DNA of 64,000 nucleotides from Sphingopyxis sp. DBS4 (lineage in GTDB: Bacteria > Pseudomonadota > Alphaproteobacteria > Sphingomonadales > Sphingomonadaceae): contig NZ_CP102384.1 of assembly GCF_024628865.1 (NCBI RefSeq), forward strand, positions 879,001 to 943,000. Reading direction: 5' to 3'. The notes under the pieces are model-generated. The model ran no database searches. It was not told the origin of the DNA and worked only from the letters and a program-made list of their open reading frames with translations. A program made the position numbers and the translations under genes. Positions within the stretch are counted from its first letter, which is position 1, and each line of letters begins with the position of its first letter. Shown in pieces: positions 8,787-19,464 of the stretch.

Positions 8787-9977
8787 TCACGGCGCCGGTG
8801 TCCCGGGTGCGAGGGATGGCGGTGGCGGCGCGCGGGACTGGTAGCGGCGCTCGAAGACCTCAATGATGATCATGGTACCGCCGCAGCACGGGCAGGTCGG
8901 TCGGGGCTCTGCATCGTCGGCGGGCTCGTCGGTCGGTGGGGGTGCGACATCGAGCAGGCGGCGGGCGCGTTCGAGATGATCCTTGCGGTGTGCGCTGGCG
9001 AGGAGGCCATAGTGGCGGATGCGGTGGAACCCGCGCGGCAGGGCGTGGAGGAGGAAGCGGCGGATGAACTCGTCGGCGCCGAGCGTCATGACCTGCTGCC
9101 GTCCAGCGCCGGCCTTGCGGTAATCCTTGTAGCGGAAGGTGACGCCTTCCTCATCGAACCGGAGGAGCCGACTGTTCGATATGGCGACCCGGTGGGTGTA
9201 GCGCGCGAGATAAGCGAGCACGGCCTCGGGACCAGCGAACGGCGGCTTGGCATATACGACCCAGCGCTTCTTCCTGACGGGAGAGAGGTGCCGCAGGAAA
9301 GCACGTCGTTCGCCAAGATGAGTGAGGCTGCCAAAGAAGGCGAGCTTGCCGGCATCGTGCAGCGCGCGAAGGCGGGTTAGGAACAAGCGTCGGAACAGGG
9401 CACCAAGGACGCGGACCGGGAGCAGGAAGGCTGGGCGTGCGGATATCCAGCGCGTTCCATCGCGGGAGATGCCGCCGCCGGGCACGATCATGTGGATGTG
9501 CGGATGATGGGTGAGCGCCGAGCCCCAGGTGTGGAGGACGGCGGTGATGCCGATCCGGGCACCGAGGTGCTTCGGGTCGGCGGCGATGGTCAGCATCGTA
9601 TCGGCCGCGGCCTTGAACAGCAGGTCATAGAGGGGCGCCTTATTGTGGAAGGCGATCGCGGCAACCTCGGCAGGCAGGGTGAACACGACGTGGAAATAGC
9701 CGACTGGGAGCAGATCGGCCTCGCGCGCCTCGAGCCAACTGCGCGCCGCAGCGCCCTGGCACCTGGGGCAGTGCCGGTTGCGGCAGCTGTTATAGGCGAT
9801 CCGCCAGTGCCCGCAGTCGGTGCAGGCCTCGACATGCCCGCCGAGCGCGGCGGTGCGGCAATGTTCGATCGCCGACATGATCTTGAGCTGGTGCAGGCTC
9901 AGATGCCCGGCATGGGCGGCGCGGTAGGTTGGCCCGGCAGCGCGGAAGATGTCGGCGACCTCGAGTGAGGCGCGCAT
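8787..9977 (-). CDS. IS91-family HUH transposase
   Basis: The 396-residue product has an N-terminal zinc-binding region (CTDCGHWRIAYNSCRNRHC plus a following PRC) at about 50-75. The metal-binding HUH motif HPHIHMIVPGGG is near 165, with a downstream Tyr candidate in LARYTHRVAISNS. The C-terminal end carries another CPCCGG. These are the hallmarks of the IS91/Transposase_32 group, which moves by rolling-circle single-strand transfer. It lies 5 bp downstream of the recombinase gene and is likely co-transcribed. The frame is intact over the usual length for the family, so it may be active. Confidence 0.93.
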   Translation of the reverse strand: MRASLEVADIFRAAGPTYRAAHAGHLSLHQLKIMSAIEHCRTAALGGHVEACTDCGHWRIAYNSCRNRHCPRCQGAAARSWLEAREADLLPVGYFHVVFTLPAEVAAIAFHNKAPLYDLLFKAAADTMLTIAADPKHLGARIGITAVLHTWGSALTHHPHIHMIVPGGGISRDGTRWISARPAFLLPVRVLGALFRRLFLTRLRALHDAGKLAFFGSLTHLGERRAFLRHLSPVRKKRWVVYAKPPFAGPEAVLAYLARYTHRVAISNSRLLRFDEEGVTFRYKDYRKAGAGRQQVMTLGADEFIRRFLLHALPRGFHRIRHYGLLASAHRKDHLERARRLLDVAPPPTDEPADDAEPRPTCPCCGGTMIIIEVFERRYQSRAPPPPSLAPGTPAP

Positions 9978-9982
9978 CGACC

Positions 9983-10891
9983 TCAGCCGTCGGGCGCTTC
10001 CTCGCTGGGCGATGCGAGCGCGAGCCTGTCGAGCGGGCTGACGATCGAGCGAACGGTCCTCGTCGCAACCTGGGTGTAGAAGGCGGTGGTGTTTAGCTTG
10101 GCATGGCCGAGCAGCGCCTGGATGACGCGGATATCGACACCGTCCTCGAGCAAGTGGGTGGCGAAGCTGTGGCGCAGCGTATGCGGTCCGACGCGCTTGT
10201 CGATGTCTGCTGCTTCAGCGGCTTCGACGACGACACGGTAGAGCTGGCGGGTGCTGATCGGCGCCGCTGTGCTCTGTCCGGGAAAGAGCCAGCCGTCGGG
10301 GACGAGGATGCCCTGTTGCCGCCCGGCGCGCCACCAGTCGCGCAGTAGCAGGAGCAGCCCTTCGGGCAGCATGGCATTGCGGTATCGCCCGCCTTTACCG
10401 TGCTCGATCCGGAGCAGCATCCGCTTGCTGTCGATATCGCTGACCTTGAGCGCCGACACCTCGGCGACGCGCAAGCCCGCGCCGTAAGCGACCGACAGCG
10501 CCGCCTGGTGCTTCAAGGAGCGCGTGGCATCGAGCAGGCGCTTCACCTCGGCCATGGTGAGGACGACCGGGATCTTGCGTACCTGCCTGGTGCGGACCAG
10601 CTTGCGCGCGAGGTCGGGGCGGTCGAGCGTGTGCGTGAAGAAGAACCTCAGCGCGCCGACGATGCTGTTCATGGTCGGCGCCGGGACGCCGGCTTGTTGC
10701 TGCTCGATCTGGAACTGCCGGATATCCTCGGCGCTTGCGGTGTGCGGCGAGCGCCCGAGCCAGGTCGCGAACCTCCCAACGTCGCGCAGATAGTTACGCT
10801 GCGTCTCCTTCGAGAAGCGGCGCATGGTCATATCGTCGATCAGGCGCTGGCGCAGCGGGCTGATCGGGCCAATCTGGATAAGTTCATTCAT
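9983..10891 (-). CDS. Tyrosine recombinase (phage-integrase family) of the IS91-type element
   Basis: The 302-residue protein has an N-terminal SAM-like DNA-binding domain (about 15-100). The catalytic domain carries the full set: Arg in AYGAGLRVAEVSAL, Lys in EHGKGGRYR, HTLRHSFATHLL, LGHAKLNTT, and the nucleophile Tyr in AFYTQV near the end. It resembles XerC/D-type enzymes that accompany IS91 transposases. It opens the two-gene unit, and its stop is 5 bp before the transposase start. A role in resolving or fixing transposition products is possible but unproven. It is not obviously the integrase of a guaA-specific island, although guaA is close by. Confidence 0.92.
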   Translation of the reverse strand: MNELIQIGPISPLRQRLIDDMTMRRFSKETQRNYLRDVGRFATWLGRSPHTASAEDIRQFQIEQQQAGVPAPTMNSIVGALRFFFTHTLDRPDLARKLVRTRQVRKIPVVLTMAEVKRLLDATRSLKHQAALSVAYGAGLRVAEVSALKVSDIDSKRMLLRIEHGKGGRYRNAMLPEGLLLLLRDWWRAGRQQGILVPDGWLFPGQSTAAPISTRQLYRVVVEAAEAADIDKRVGPHTLRHSFATHLLEDGVDIRVIQALLGHAKLNTTAFYTQVATRTVRSIVSPLDRLALASPSEEAPDG

Positions 10892-11330
10892 CGTTCGACT
10901 CCTCAGGTGAAGGAGCCGAAAGGGTCTGCCTGCGGCAGCCCACGTTCAATCAGGCGATGCGCTCGAAGGGCTGCTTTACATCGAGGCTAGCGCCAATCCG
11001 CGCAGCGGTTCGTGCACCGGCCAATAGCCGTCAATATCGAGTGTGCCATTGGAGATTCTTCTGGCCACAATCTCAGGAATCGATAATTTTATCAGACTTT
11101 TAGGGTCAAAAAAACACCGTCAGCGGAGCCGCCCGCGCGCGATCTGGCATTTTGATGGAAAATTGGGCCCAAAACACCGTCAAATTCCATCGCTATAAAT
11201 CTGGCATTCGATACGACGCGTATAAAATTCAATGAGTTATCGCTCGTTGATGATACAGAACATATGATACGCAGTTTGGCATATAACATTTTATAAAGAA
11301 ATGATAATTTCCTGAAAACAGGCCATTTCC
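10892..11330. other. Intergenic, partly AT-rich segment between the mobile element and the guaA 3' end
   Basis: From about 11040 to 11335 the base composition becomes clearly AT-rich compared with the surrounding DNA, suggesting foreign origin. Two copies of a split repeat are visible: AAAACACCGTCA at 11111-11122 and 11171-11182, each followed by ATCTGGCAT at 11142-11150 and 11199-11207. An 82-codon frame on the minus strand (11340-11092) has no recognisable features and is not called. Confidence 0.6.
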
Positions 11331-12917
11331 TCATTCCCACTCGATCGTCCCCGGCGGCTTCGACGTATAGTCGTAGACCACACGGTTGATTCCCTGAACC
11401 TCGTTGATGATGCGCGTCGCGCAGCGGCTGAGGAAGCTGGCGTCGAAGGGGTAGATGTCGGCAGTCATGCCGTCGGTCGAGGTCACGGCGCGAAGCGCGC
11501 AGACATGGTCATAGGTGCGCCCGTCGCCCATTACACCGACGGTCTTGACGGGAAGCAACACGGCGAAGGCCTGCCAGATCGCGTCATAGAGCCCGGCGTT
11601 GCGGATTTCCTCGAGATAGACGGCGTCGGCCTTGCGGAGGATGTCGCAGCGTTCCTTGCTGACTTCGCCGGGGATGCGGATCGCGAGGCCGGGGCCGGGG
11701 AAGGGGTGGCGACCGACAAAGATGTCGGGAAGGCCGAGCTCCTTGCCGAGCAGGCGCACTTCGTCCTTGAACAGTTCGCGCAGCGGCTCAACGAGTTTCA
11801 TGTTCATCCGCTCGGGAAGGCCGCCGACATTGTGGTGGCTCTTGATCGTCACGCTCGGCCCGCCGGTGAAGGAGACGCTTTCGATCACGTCGGGATAGAG
11901 CGTGCCTTGCGCGAGGAAATCGGCGCCGCCGATCTTCTTTGCTTCCTCTTCAAAGACGTTGATGAATTCGCCGCCGATGAACTTGCGCTTCTTCTCGGGA
12001 TCGGTGACGCCCTTGAGGCCCGCCATGAAGCGTTCCTCGGCGTCCACGACCACCAGCGGGATGTTGTAATGGTCGCGGAACAGGCGCTCGACCTGCTCGC
12101 GCTCGTTCATGCGTAGCAGGCCATGATCGACGAAGACGCAGGTCAGCTGTTCGCCGATCGCTTCGTGGATCAGTACCGCGGCGACCGCGCTGTCGACGCC
12201 GCCCGACAGACCGCAGAGCACGCGCTGGTCGCCGACCTGGGCGCGGATTTCGGCGATCTTGGTGGCGCGGAATTCGGCCATCGTCCAGTCGCCCGAACAG
12301 CCGCACACGTGGCGGACGAAATTGGCGATCAGCCGGGCGCCGTCGGGGGTATGGACGACCTCGGGGTGGAACTGGGTGCCGTAATAGCGACGCTCGTCGT
12401 CGGCGATCAGCGCGAAGGGGGCGCCGTCGCTGATCGCGACGATGCGGAAGCCGGGCGCGAATTCGGTGACGCGGTCGCCATGGCTCATCCACACCTGATG
12501 CCGTTCGCCGACCTCCCACAGCCCGTCGAAGAGCACGCAGGGTTCGGTCACGGTCAGGAAGGCGCGGCCGAACTCGCCGTCGCGCTCGCCGTCCGCGCCG
12601 CCGGGCTCGACCTGTCCGCCGAGCTGCTGGCTCATCACCTGCTGGCCATAGCATATGCCGAGAACGGGAAGGCCGCTGTCGAACACCGATTGCGGCGCGC
12701 GCGGGCTGCCGGTCGCGGGGACCGAGGCGGGCGAGCCCGACAGGATCACGCCCTTGGGCCGCATCCGTTCGAGCGCGGCTTCGGCAGCGCTGAACGGGAC
12801 GATCTCGCTGTAGACCCCCGCCTCGCGGACGCGGCGGGCGATGAGCTGGGTCACCTGGCTGCCGAAATCGACGATCAGGATGGATTCGGGCGAAGCGGAA
12901 GAGTCTGGAGTCGGCAT
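11331..12917 (-). CDS. guaA: GMP synthase (glutamine-hydrolysing)
   Basis: GuaA converts XMP, ATP and glutamine to GMP in purine synthesis. With the ATG at 12917 it has 528 residues, normal for the family; a longer frame to 12998 adds a non-conserved leader. The N-terminal class I glutaminase has GICYGQQ (nucleophile Cys) and a HPEVVH-type His/Glu pair. The ATP pyrophosphatase P-loop is LSGGVDS near 240. The conserved dimerisation domain ends [12 protein letters not shown]. The 3' end of guaA is a well-known target for integrative elements, and an AT-rich segment begins directly beyond its stop, but the coding end is intact. Confidence 0.97.
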   Translation of the reverse strand: MPTPDSSASPESILIVDFGSQVTQLIARRVREAGVYSEIVPFSAAEAALERMRPKGVILSGSPASVPATGSPRAPQSVFDSGLPVLGICYGQQVMSQQLGGQVEPGGADGERDGEFGRAFLTVTEPCVLFDGLWEVGERHQVWMSHGDRVTEFAPGFRIVAISDGAPFALIADDERRYYGTQFHPEVVHTPDGARLIANFVRHVCGCSGDWTMAEFRATKIAEIRAQVGDQRVLCGLSGGVDSAVAAVLIHEAIGEQLTCVFVDHGLLRMNEREQVERLFRDHYNIPLVVVDAEERFMAGLKGVTDPEKKRKFIGGEFINVFEEEAKKIGGADFLAQGTLYPDVIESVSFTGGPSVTIKSHHNVGGLPERMNMKLVEPLRELFKDEVRLLGKELGLPDIFVGRHPFPGPGLAIRIPGEVSKERCDILRKADAVYLEEIRNAGLYDAIWQAFAVLLPVKTVGVMGDGRTYDHVCALRAVTSTDGMTADIYPFDASFLSRCATRIINEVQGINRVVYDYTSKPPGTIEWE

Positions 12918-13110
12918 GGCTGGCCGATAAGGAAGGCGGGCCATGCTGTCCAGCGGTCGATATCCGCCGTTAGTGGAATGGCGATGGTCCCGACACATTG
13001 TTGCGACAATTGCGACATAGCTGAACCGCGAACAAAGAGTGGCGTCAGCGAGCGTTAAGTCCCGCCATGCAAAGTAAAAACCAAGATAAAAAGAACAAGG
13101 CTCTCTCCTT

Positions 13111-15513
13111 ATGACTAATCATCGCCTCTCCATGTCTACCCGCGCCGTCCTGCTGGCGGCCGGAGCGTCGCTGGCGCTGCCGGCGATGGCGGAGGCTCCT
13201 ATCGGCTCTGCCGCCGTCGCGGCGGTAGCCGAACAGCCCGCCGATCCCGCCGTTGCCCCGTCTCAGGACGACGAGGACGATTATGATGATTATGTCGGGG
13301 ACGAGATCATCGTCACCGCGCCGCGACTGGCGGGACAGCTCGACACCGACATCAAGGCCGAGGCCGAACTCGATGAAGCGGCGATCGCCAGCTATGGCGT
13401 GTCGAACGTCTCCGAACTGCTCGACGCGCTGGCGCCGCAGACGCGGTCGGGGCGCGGGCGCGGCAGCGGGCGCCCGATCATCCTCGTCAACGGCCGGCGC
13501 ATCGGCGGCTTCGGCGAAGTCCGCAACCTGCCGCCCGAGGCGATCGCGAAGGTCGAGATTTTCCCCGAAGAGGTCGCGCTCCAATATGGCTATGCCGCGA
13601 CCGACCGCGTCGTGAACCTCGTGCTCAAGCCCAATTTCCGGCAGCTCTCGGTGGAGGCCGAAGGCGGTATTCCGACCCAGGGCGGCCGTTTTCAGAGCGA
13701 GATCGAGCCGAGTTTCGTTGCGATCGGCAAGAATGGCCGCGTCAACCTCAATGGCGGATGGGAGCATGATACGATGCTCCTCGAACGCGAGCGCGGTTTC
13801 GGCGATACCGGGCGCAGCCTGCTTCCCGAATCGGACACCTATTCGATCGACGGGACGATCCAGCGCAGCCTGAACAAAGTGACCGATGCCTCGCTCAACC
13901 TGCGCCTTGACCAGACTGACAGCCTGTCGCTGCTCGGCCCCGGCGCGGGCGGGACGAGCGACCCGCTCGAACGCGACAGCCGCAGCCGCAACCTGACCTC
14001 GACCGCCAGCGTCAACGGGATGCTCGGCGACTGGCGCTGGTCGCTGTCGGGCAATTATGCCGATGCCGATCAGCGCACCTTCACCGACCGGATCGGCGGC
14101 GGGCGCGACCGGTTCGACAGCAGCCAGCAGACTTTCGGCGGCAGCGCCAATCTGTCGGGGACCGTCACCGAGGGCTGGGCGGGCCCGATCCGTCTGTCGA
14201 TGACCGGCAGCTATTCGGGAATCCGTTACGACAGCCAGTCGGACCGCTCGGGCATAGTGACGACGAGCGATCTTGCCCGCGATCTGCCGGGCGTGTTCGG
14301 TTCGCTGACCATTCCGTTGCTCGACCCCGATTATCATGTCGGCAAGGTCGGCCGCGTGTCGCTGACCCTCAGCGGCGAGGTCCAGAACCCGAGCGATTTC
14401 GGATCGCTGAAAAGCTGGGGCGCCAACCTCAATTGGGGGATCACAAAAAATCTGTCGATGATTGCCAGCTTCAATCGTGACGAGGCCGCGCCCGGCATCC
14501 AGCAACTCGGCGCCGCACCGCTCGTGACGCCCGCGGTGACCTATTACGACTTCCAGACCGGACAGACGGTGCTGATCACGACGACCACCGGCGGCAATCC
14601 CTTCCTGCTCGCCGAACAGCATCGCGACTTCAAGCTGGGGCTCAACTGGTCGCCGCCGATGATCGACGGGCTCAACCTCTCGATCAATTACAACAGCAAC
14701 AAAAGCTATGACACCGCGAACAGCTTTCCGCTGCTGACGCCGGAGATCGAAGCGGCTTTCCCCGACCGCGTGATGCGCGCCAATGACGGCACGCTGATCG
14801 CGATCGACCAGCGTCCGGTCAATTTCGACCGGGCGGAGAATTCGCAGATCCGCTGGGGTTTCAATTTCGGCAAGAGCTTTGCCCAGCCGAAGCAGGGCGA
14901 GGCGCGCGGCGGCGAGGGCGGCCCCCGACCCGATGGTGCGCGCGGCGATGGCGGGCCGCGGGGCTCGGGCGGCTCCGGCCGTGGTGGCTTCCGTGGTGGT
15001 CGCGGCGGTCCGGGCGGCCTGCTCGGCGGGCCGCAGGGCGGCCGCTGGCAGGTGTCGCTCTATCACACGATCAAGCTCACCGACACGGTGCTCATCCGGC
15101 CCGGCGTGCCTGAACTCGACCTGCTCCACGGATCGGCGACGGGCAATGGCGGCGGCAGCAACCGCAACCTCGTTGAGCTCGACGGCGGGGTCTTCTACAA
15201 GGGGATGGGCGCGCGCGTCAGCGCCAAATACGACAGCGGCAGCACCGTCACCGGCGGTAGCGCGGGCGACCTGAAGTTCGGCGACCTTGCGACCTTCAAC
15301 CTTCGCGTCTTCATGGATTTCAACCAGCAGCCGAAGATGACGAAGGCGCTGCCGTTCCTCAAAAATTCGCGCCTGCGCCTGTCGGTCGACAATCTGTTCG
15401 ATGCGCAGCGCAAGATCACCGACGCCAACGGCATCGTGCCGATCAACTATCAGCCCGGTTACACCGACCCGCTTGGCCGCTATATCGAGCTCGAGTGGCG
15501 CAAGTCCTTCTAG
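13111..15513 (+). CDS. TonB-dependent receptor-like outer-membrane protein with a Gly/Arg-rich insertion
   Basis: The 800-residue protein has a signal peptide, an acidic linker ([20 protein letters not shown], TonB-box-like region about 50-70) and a plug domain ([20 protein letters not shown], about 125-145). A long beta-barrel follows, ending in the aromatic ELEWRKSF expected for outer-membrane insertion. Residues about 594-646 are an unusual Gly/Arg-rich stretch with several RGG-like units, probably an extracellular loop. The substrate cannot be told from the sequence. The gene stands alone and shares a CTAG stop palindrome with the convergent glycosyltransferase gene. Confidence 0.85.
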   Translation: MTNHRLSMSTRAVLLAAGASLALPAMAEAPIGSAAVAAVAEQPADPAVAPSQDDEDDYDDYVGDEIIVTAPRLAGQLDTDIKAEAELDEAAIASYGVSNVSELLDALAPQTRSGRGRGSGRPIILVNGRRIGGFGEVRNLPPEAIAKVEIFPEEVALQYGYAATDRVVNLVLKPNFRQLSVEAEGGIPTQGGRFQSEIEPSFVAIGKNGRVNLNGGWEHDTMLLERERGFGDTGRSLLPESDTYSIDGTIQRSLNKVTDASLNLRLDQTDSLSLLGPGAGGTSDPLERDSRSRNLTSTASVNGMLGDWRWSLSGNYADADQRTFTDRIGGGRDRFDSSQQTFGGSANLSGTVTEGWAGPIRLSMTGSYSGIRYDSQSDRSGIVTTSDLARDLPGVFGSLTIPLLDPDYHVGKVGRVSLTLSGEVQNPSDFGSLKSWGANLNWGITKNLSMIASFNRDEAAPGIQQLGAAPLVTPAVTYYDFQTGQTVLITTTTGGNPFLLAEQHRDFKLGLNWSPPMIDGLNLSINYNSNKSYDTANSFPLLTPEIEAAFPDRVMRANDGTLIAIDQRPVNFDRAENSQIRWGFNFGKSFAQPKQGEARGGEGGPRPDGARGDGGPRGSGGSGRGGFRGGRGGPGGLLGGPQGGRWQVSLYHTIKLTDTVLIRPGVPELDLLHGSATGNGGGSNRNLVELDGGVFYKGMGARVSAKYDSGSTVTGGSAGDLKFGDLATFNLRVFMDFNQQPKMTKALPFLKNSRLRLSVDNLFDAQRKITDANGIVPINYQPGYTDPLGRYIELEWRKSF

Positions 15514-16559
15514 GCGGGATAGGGCGTGCCCGACGGGGCGATCGCCGCGGGTTCGGTGGGCACGAAGGTCAGCGCCTGGACGAATTGCGCCGTGCAGGCG
15601 GCCCAACTGTAGCGCGCGCCGAGGGCGACTGCGTTGATGCGGTCGCAGGCCAGCGCGGCGGCGATTGCGGCGTTCAGATCCTCGTCGAGCGCCCCCGCGC
15701 CGCCCTGCACGATGTCGCCGGGGCCGGGCACCGGATAGGCGGCGACCGGGGTTCCGCACGACAAGGCCTCGATGACGACGAGGCCGAACGTGTCGGTGCG
15801 GCTGGGAAAGACGAAGACGTCGGCCCCGGCATAGGCACGCGCCAGCGCTTCCCCGCCGAGCTTGCCGAGGAAAAGCGCGTCGGGATGACGCGCCTTGAGC
15901 GCATCGAGCGCCGGGCCGTCGCCGACGATCACTTTCGAGCCCGGCTGCGCCGTGTTCAGGAAGGCCTCGATATTCTTCTCGACCGCGACGCGGCCGACAT
16001 AGAGCTGGATCGGGCGGGGCAGTTCCGCGAATGCCGGATGCGGCGTGCGCTCGGGGTGGAACAGCGCCTGATCGACGCCGCGCTCCCACGGCATCGTTTG
16101 GGTCAGTCCCTGATCCGCGAGCTCGCGGGCGAGGCTGCGCGTCGCGACCATGATATGGCGCGCCGGGCGGTGGAACCAGCGGATGAAGCGCCAGACGAAG
16201 GCGGGCGAAACCGGCAGCCGCGCCGCCACATATTCGGGAAAGCGCGTGTGATAGGCGGTGGTGAAAGGAAAACCTGTCTTCAGGCACCATCGCCGCGCGG
16301 CGAGACCGAGCGGACCCTCGGTCGAGATATGGATCGCCTGCGGGGCGAAGCCCCTGATCATCCGCCCGACCTTTCGCCAGCCGGCGAAGGCGAGGCGGAT
16401 TTCGCCATAGCTCGGGCAGGGGATCGAGCGGAACAGGTCGGGTGAGATCACCGCGACCTCGTGCCCCGCCTTGCGGAGTTCGCCGATCGTCGCCTGCAAG
16501 GTGCGGACGACGCCGTTGACCTGCGGCTCCCAGGCGTCGGTGACGATCAGGATTTTCAT
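15510..16559 (-). CDS. Glycosyltransferase, family 4 (GT-B)
   Basis: This 349-residue enzyme has the GT4 layout. The N-terminal acceptor domain begins MKILIVTDAWEPQVNGVVRT. The C-terminal donor domain has YVGRVAVEKNIEAFL and the donor-binding VFVFPSRTDTFGLVVIEAL with the conserved Glu. It resembles GDP-mannose- or UDP-sugar-dependent enzymes acting on membrane glycolipids, but the sugar cannot be assigned. The ATG at 16559 overlaps the stop of the upstream phosphoesterase gene by 4 bp (ATGA), so both are translated together, which suggests a shared role in envelope lipid or LPS synthesis. Confidence 0.88.
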   Translation of the reverse strand: MKILIVTDAWEPQVNGVVRTLQATIGELRKAGHEVAVISPDLFRSIPCPSYGEIRLAFAGWRKVGRMIRGFAPQAIHISTEGPLGLAARRWCLKTGFPFTTAYHTRFPEYVAARLPVSPAFVWRFIRWFHRPARHIMVATRSLARELADQGLTQTMPWERGVDQALFHPERTPHPAFAELPRPIQLYVGRVAVEKNIEAFLNTAQPGSKVIVGDGPALDALKARHPDALFLGKLGGEALARAYAGADVFVFPSRTDTFGLVVIEALSCGTPVAAYPVPGPGDIVQGGAGALDEDLNAAIAAALACDRINAVALGARYSWAACTAQFVQALTFVPTEPAAIAPSGTPYPA

Positions 16560-17428
16560 GCGGCCGCCGGTAGCGCGAGCTGGGCCGGCACGGCGCGCGC
16601 CGCGACTTCCTCGGCCCAATGAAGGATTTCCATGCGTCCGTCATGATGCTCGACCAGCGCGGTGCAACCCTCGACCCAGTCGCCGTCGTTATAATAGAGC
16701 GCGCCGTCGATCTCGCGCATCTCGGCGCTGTGGATATGGCCGCACACCACGCCGTCGACCCCGCGCGAGCGGGCGGCGTGAGCGACGACTTCCTCATAGC
16801 GGCCGATGAACTGGACGGCGTTCTTGACCTTGTGCTTGGCGACCATCGACAGCGACCAATAGGGAAGGCCCAATTTGCCGCGGATGGCGTTGACCACCAC
16901 ATTCGCCTTCATCAGCGCGGTGTAGGCGGCGTCGCCGACGAAGGCGAGCCAGCGGTGCGCGAGCATCACTGCGTCGAATTCGTCGCCATGGACGACGAGC
17001 AGGCTCTTGCCGTCGGCGGTCTGGTGGATCGCCTCGCGGCGGATTTCGACCCCGCCGAAATCGAAGCCGTCGAACGGCTTCACCATCTCGTCATGGTTGC
17101 CGGGGACATAGACGACGCGGGTGCCGCGCTTGGCACGCTTGAGGACGCGCCAGACGACGTCATTATGCTCGGGCGGCCAGAAATGCCGCTTCTTGAGCCG
17201 CCAGCCGTCGATGATGTCGCCGACGAGATACAGCGTCTCGCAATCGACATGGTCGAAGAAGTCGATCAGCATCGCGGCGTTGCAGCCGCGCGTGCCGAGG
17301 TGGATGTCGCTGACCCACACCGCGCGATAGCTGCGCCGCTCGCCGATCACGCGCTCGGGGATATGCGGCTCGGTGGTGAAGGGGTCGGCAAAGCGGGCGG
17401 GGATCGGCAGGGTCGAAATCGTTGCCAT
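16556..17428 (-). CDS. LpxH-like metallophosphoesterase (UDP-2,3-diacylglucosamine diphosphatase family)
   Basis: The 290-residue product carries the full calcineurin-like metal signature: SDIHLG, VGDIIDGW, PGNHDE, VVHGDEFD and CGHIHS. It belongs to the group annotated as UDP-2,3-diacylglucosamine diphosphatase, which in lipid A synthesis releases lipid X and UMP. Many alphaproteobacteria use LpxI for this step, so lipid A duty is likely but not certain. The start at 17428 is chosen over 17437. It is the first gene of a pair with the overlapping glycosyltransferase, which supports an envelope role. Confidence 0.82.
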   Translation of the reverse strand: MATISTLPIPARFADPFTTEPHIPERVIGERRSYRAVWVSDIHLGTRGCNAAMLIDFFDHVDCETLYLVGDIIDGWRLKKRHFWPPEHNDVVWRVLKRAKRGTRVVYVPGNHDEMVKPFDGFDFGGVEIRREAIHQTADGKSLLVVHGDEFDAVMLAHRWLAFVGDAAYTALMKANVVVNAIRGKLGLPYWSLSMVAKHKVKNAVQFIGRYEEVVAHAARSRGVDGVVCGHIHSAEMREIDGALYYNDGDWVEGCTALVEHHDGRMEILHWAEEVAARAVPAQLALPAAA

Positions 17429-17562
17429 GTCACGCACTCCGGGAGCCTCGGCCGAAGGCAGCCTTGGCTGCCCACGGCCTAGACAGGAGTTTTGTTACAG
17501 CGTGCGGGGTGGAGCGATGACGGTTCGAAGAAAGTTCGAAGGCGGTTCGGTGACGATAGGCT

Positions 17563-17592
17563 CCCCTCCCGCTTGCGGGAGGGGAGAGGGGG
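17563..17592. repeat. CCCTCCCG-type palindrome downstream of the aldehyde dehydrogenase gene
   Basis: The hairpin CTCCCGCTTGCGGGAG with C/G-rich flanks ends directly at the aldehyde dehydrogenase stop region. Similar palindromes occur near 21340, 47480, 49185, 52680, 52750 and 57415. It could double as a transcription stop, but there is no U-tract. Confidence 0.75.
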
Positions 17593-17593
17593 A

Positions 17594-19033
<1,440 letters not shown>

Positions 19034-19072
19034 TCTCCAAGGCTGTCGGCACCCGCGTCGCCGCCCCTTAGC

Positions 19073-19438
19073 GTCATCCCCGCGAAAGCGGGGACCCAGG
19101 GGCGGCAAGCTCAGTCGTTGATCCGATCAAACAGATCGAGCCATTGCGGATTACCGTGCTCGATCAATTCCAGCTTCCACGCTCTGCGCCATTTCTTGAT
19201 CGCCTTTTCCCGCGCGATAGCCTCGTTCACGTCGGAGAAGGCCTCCGCGTGTACCAGACGATCAACACCATATTTCGCAGCGAATTTCGAGCCTTCGCCG
19301 TTTCGATGTTGCCCCATCCGCCGGGCCAAGTCCCCGGTCACGCCGGTGTAAAGCGTGCCGTTGCGTCCGCTAGCGAGGACATAGACGTGATAGGTCTGGC
19401 TCATCCGACTCCTGGGTCCCCGCTTTCGCGGGGATGAC
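19073..19438. mobile_element. Putative GIY-YIG nuclease mini-element with perfect 28-bp inverted ends
   Basis: Positions 19073-19100 and 19411-19438 are perfect inverted copies of one another (28 of 28). Each arm contains a 7-bp stem TCCCCGC/GCGGGGA around a GAAA loop. The only gene inside is the GIY-YIG nuclease. The same hairpin with compensated stem changes is scattered elsewhere in the window as gene-less inverted pairs. No target duplication is evident. This is inferred to be the autonomous form of a hairpin-based mobile repeat. Confidence 0.6.
19111..19404 (-). CDS. Small GIY-YIG nuclease-domain protein
   Basis: The ATG at 19404 (MSQTYHVYVLASG) gives 97 residues, the usual size of the stand-alone UPF0213/YhbQ-like GIY-YIG group. 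The first motif is YHVYVLASGRNGTLYTGVT, followed by the Arg of LARRMGQHRNG and a Glu-bearing helix (VHAEAFSDVNEAIAREKAIK). GIY-YIG domains cut DNA with a single metal. A longer frame to 19440 would read through the inverted repeat and is rejected. The gene fills the space between two perfect inverted hairpin arms, 11 bp from one and 7 bp from the other, which suggests it belongs to the repeat. Confidence 0.88.
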   Translation of the reverse strand: MSQTYHVYVLASGRNGTLYTGVTGDLARRMGQHRNGEGSKFAAKYGVDRLVHAEAFSDVNEAIAREKAIKKWRRAWKLELIEHGNPQWLDLFDRIND

Positions 19439-19464
19439 AAGAAAGCTGGCGGCTCCGAAGGCGT

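Larger units (their letters stand above)
8787..10891 (-). mobile_element. IS91-family-like element core (tyrosine recombinase + HUH transposase)
   Basis: Two genes in the same direction, 5 bp apart, form the core: a tyrosine recombinase (10891-9983) and a HUH transposase (9977-8787). This two-gene arrangement occurs in a subset of IS91-family elements. The termini were not found; IS91 elements lack conventional terminal inverted repeats and target duplications, so the true ends may lie within the flanking 8277-8786 and 10892-11040. Confidence 0.8.

Noticed and set aside
11092..11340. 82-codon minus-strand frame in the AT-rich segment
   Set aside because: No recognisable features, no ribosome site, and it spans the split repeats; composition there makes chance frames likely.
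13045..16902. 1285-codon open frame on the minus strand
   Set aside because: It is antisense to the TonB-dependent receptor and out of frame with the glycosyltransferase. High GC keeps such shadow frames open; its translation is low-complexity Arg/Ala-rich with no domain.
19073..19438. Target-site duplication around the GIY-YIG element
   Set aside because: The flanking bases (AGC on the left, AAG on the right) do not form a convincing direct repeat.
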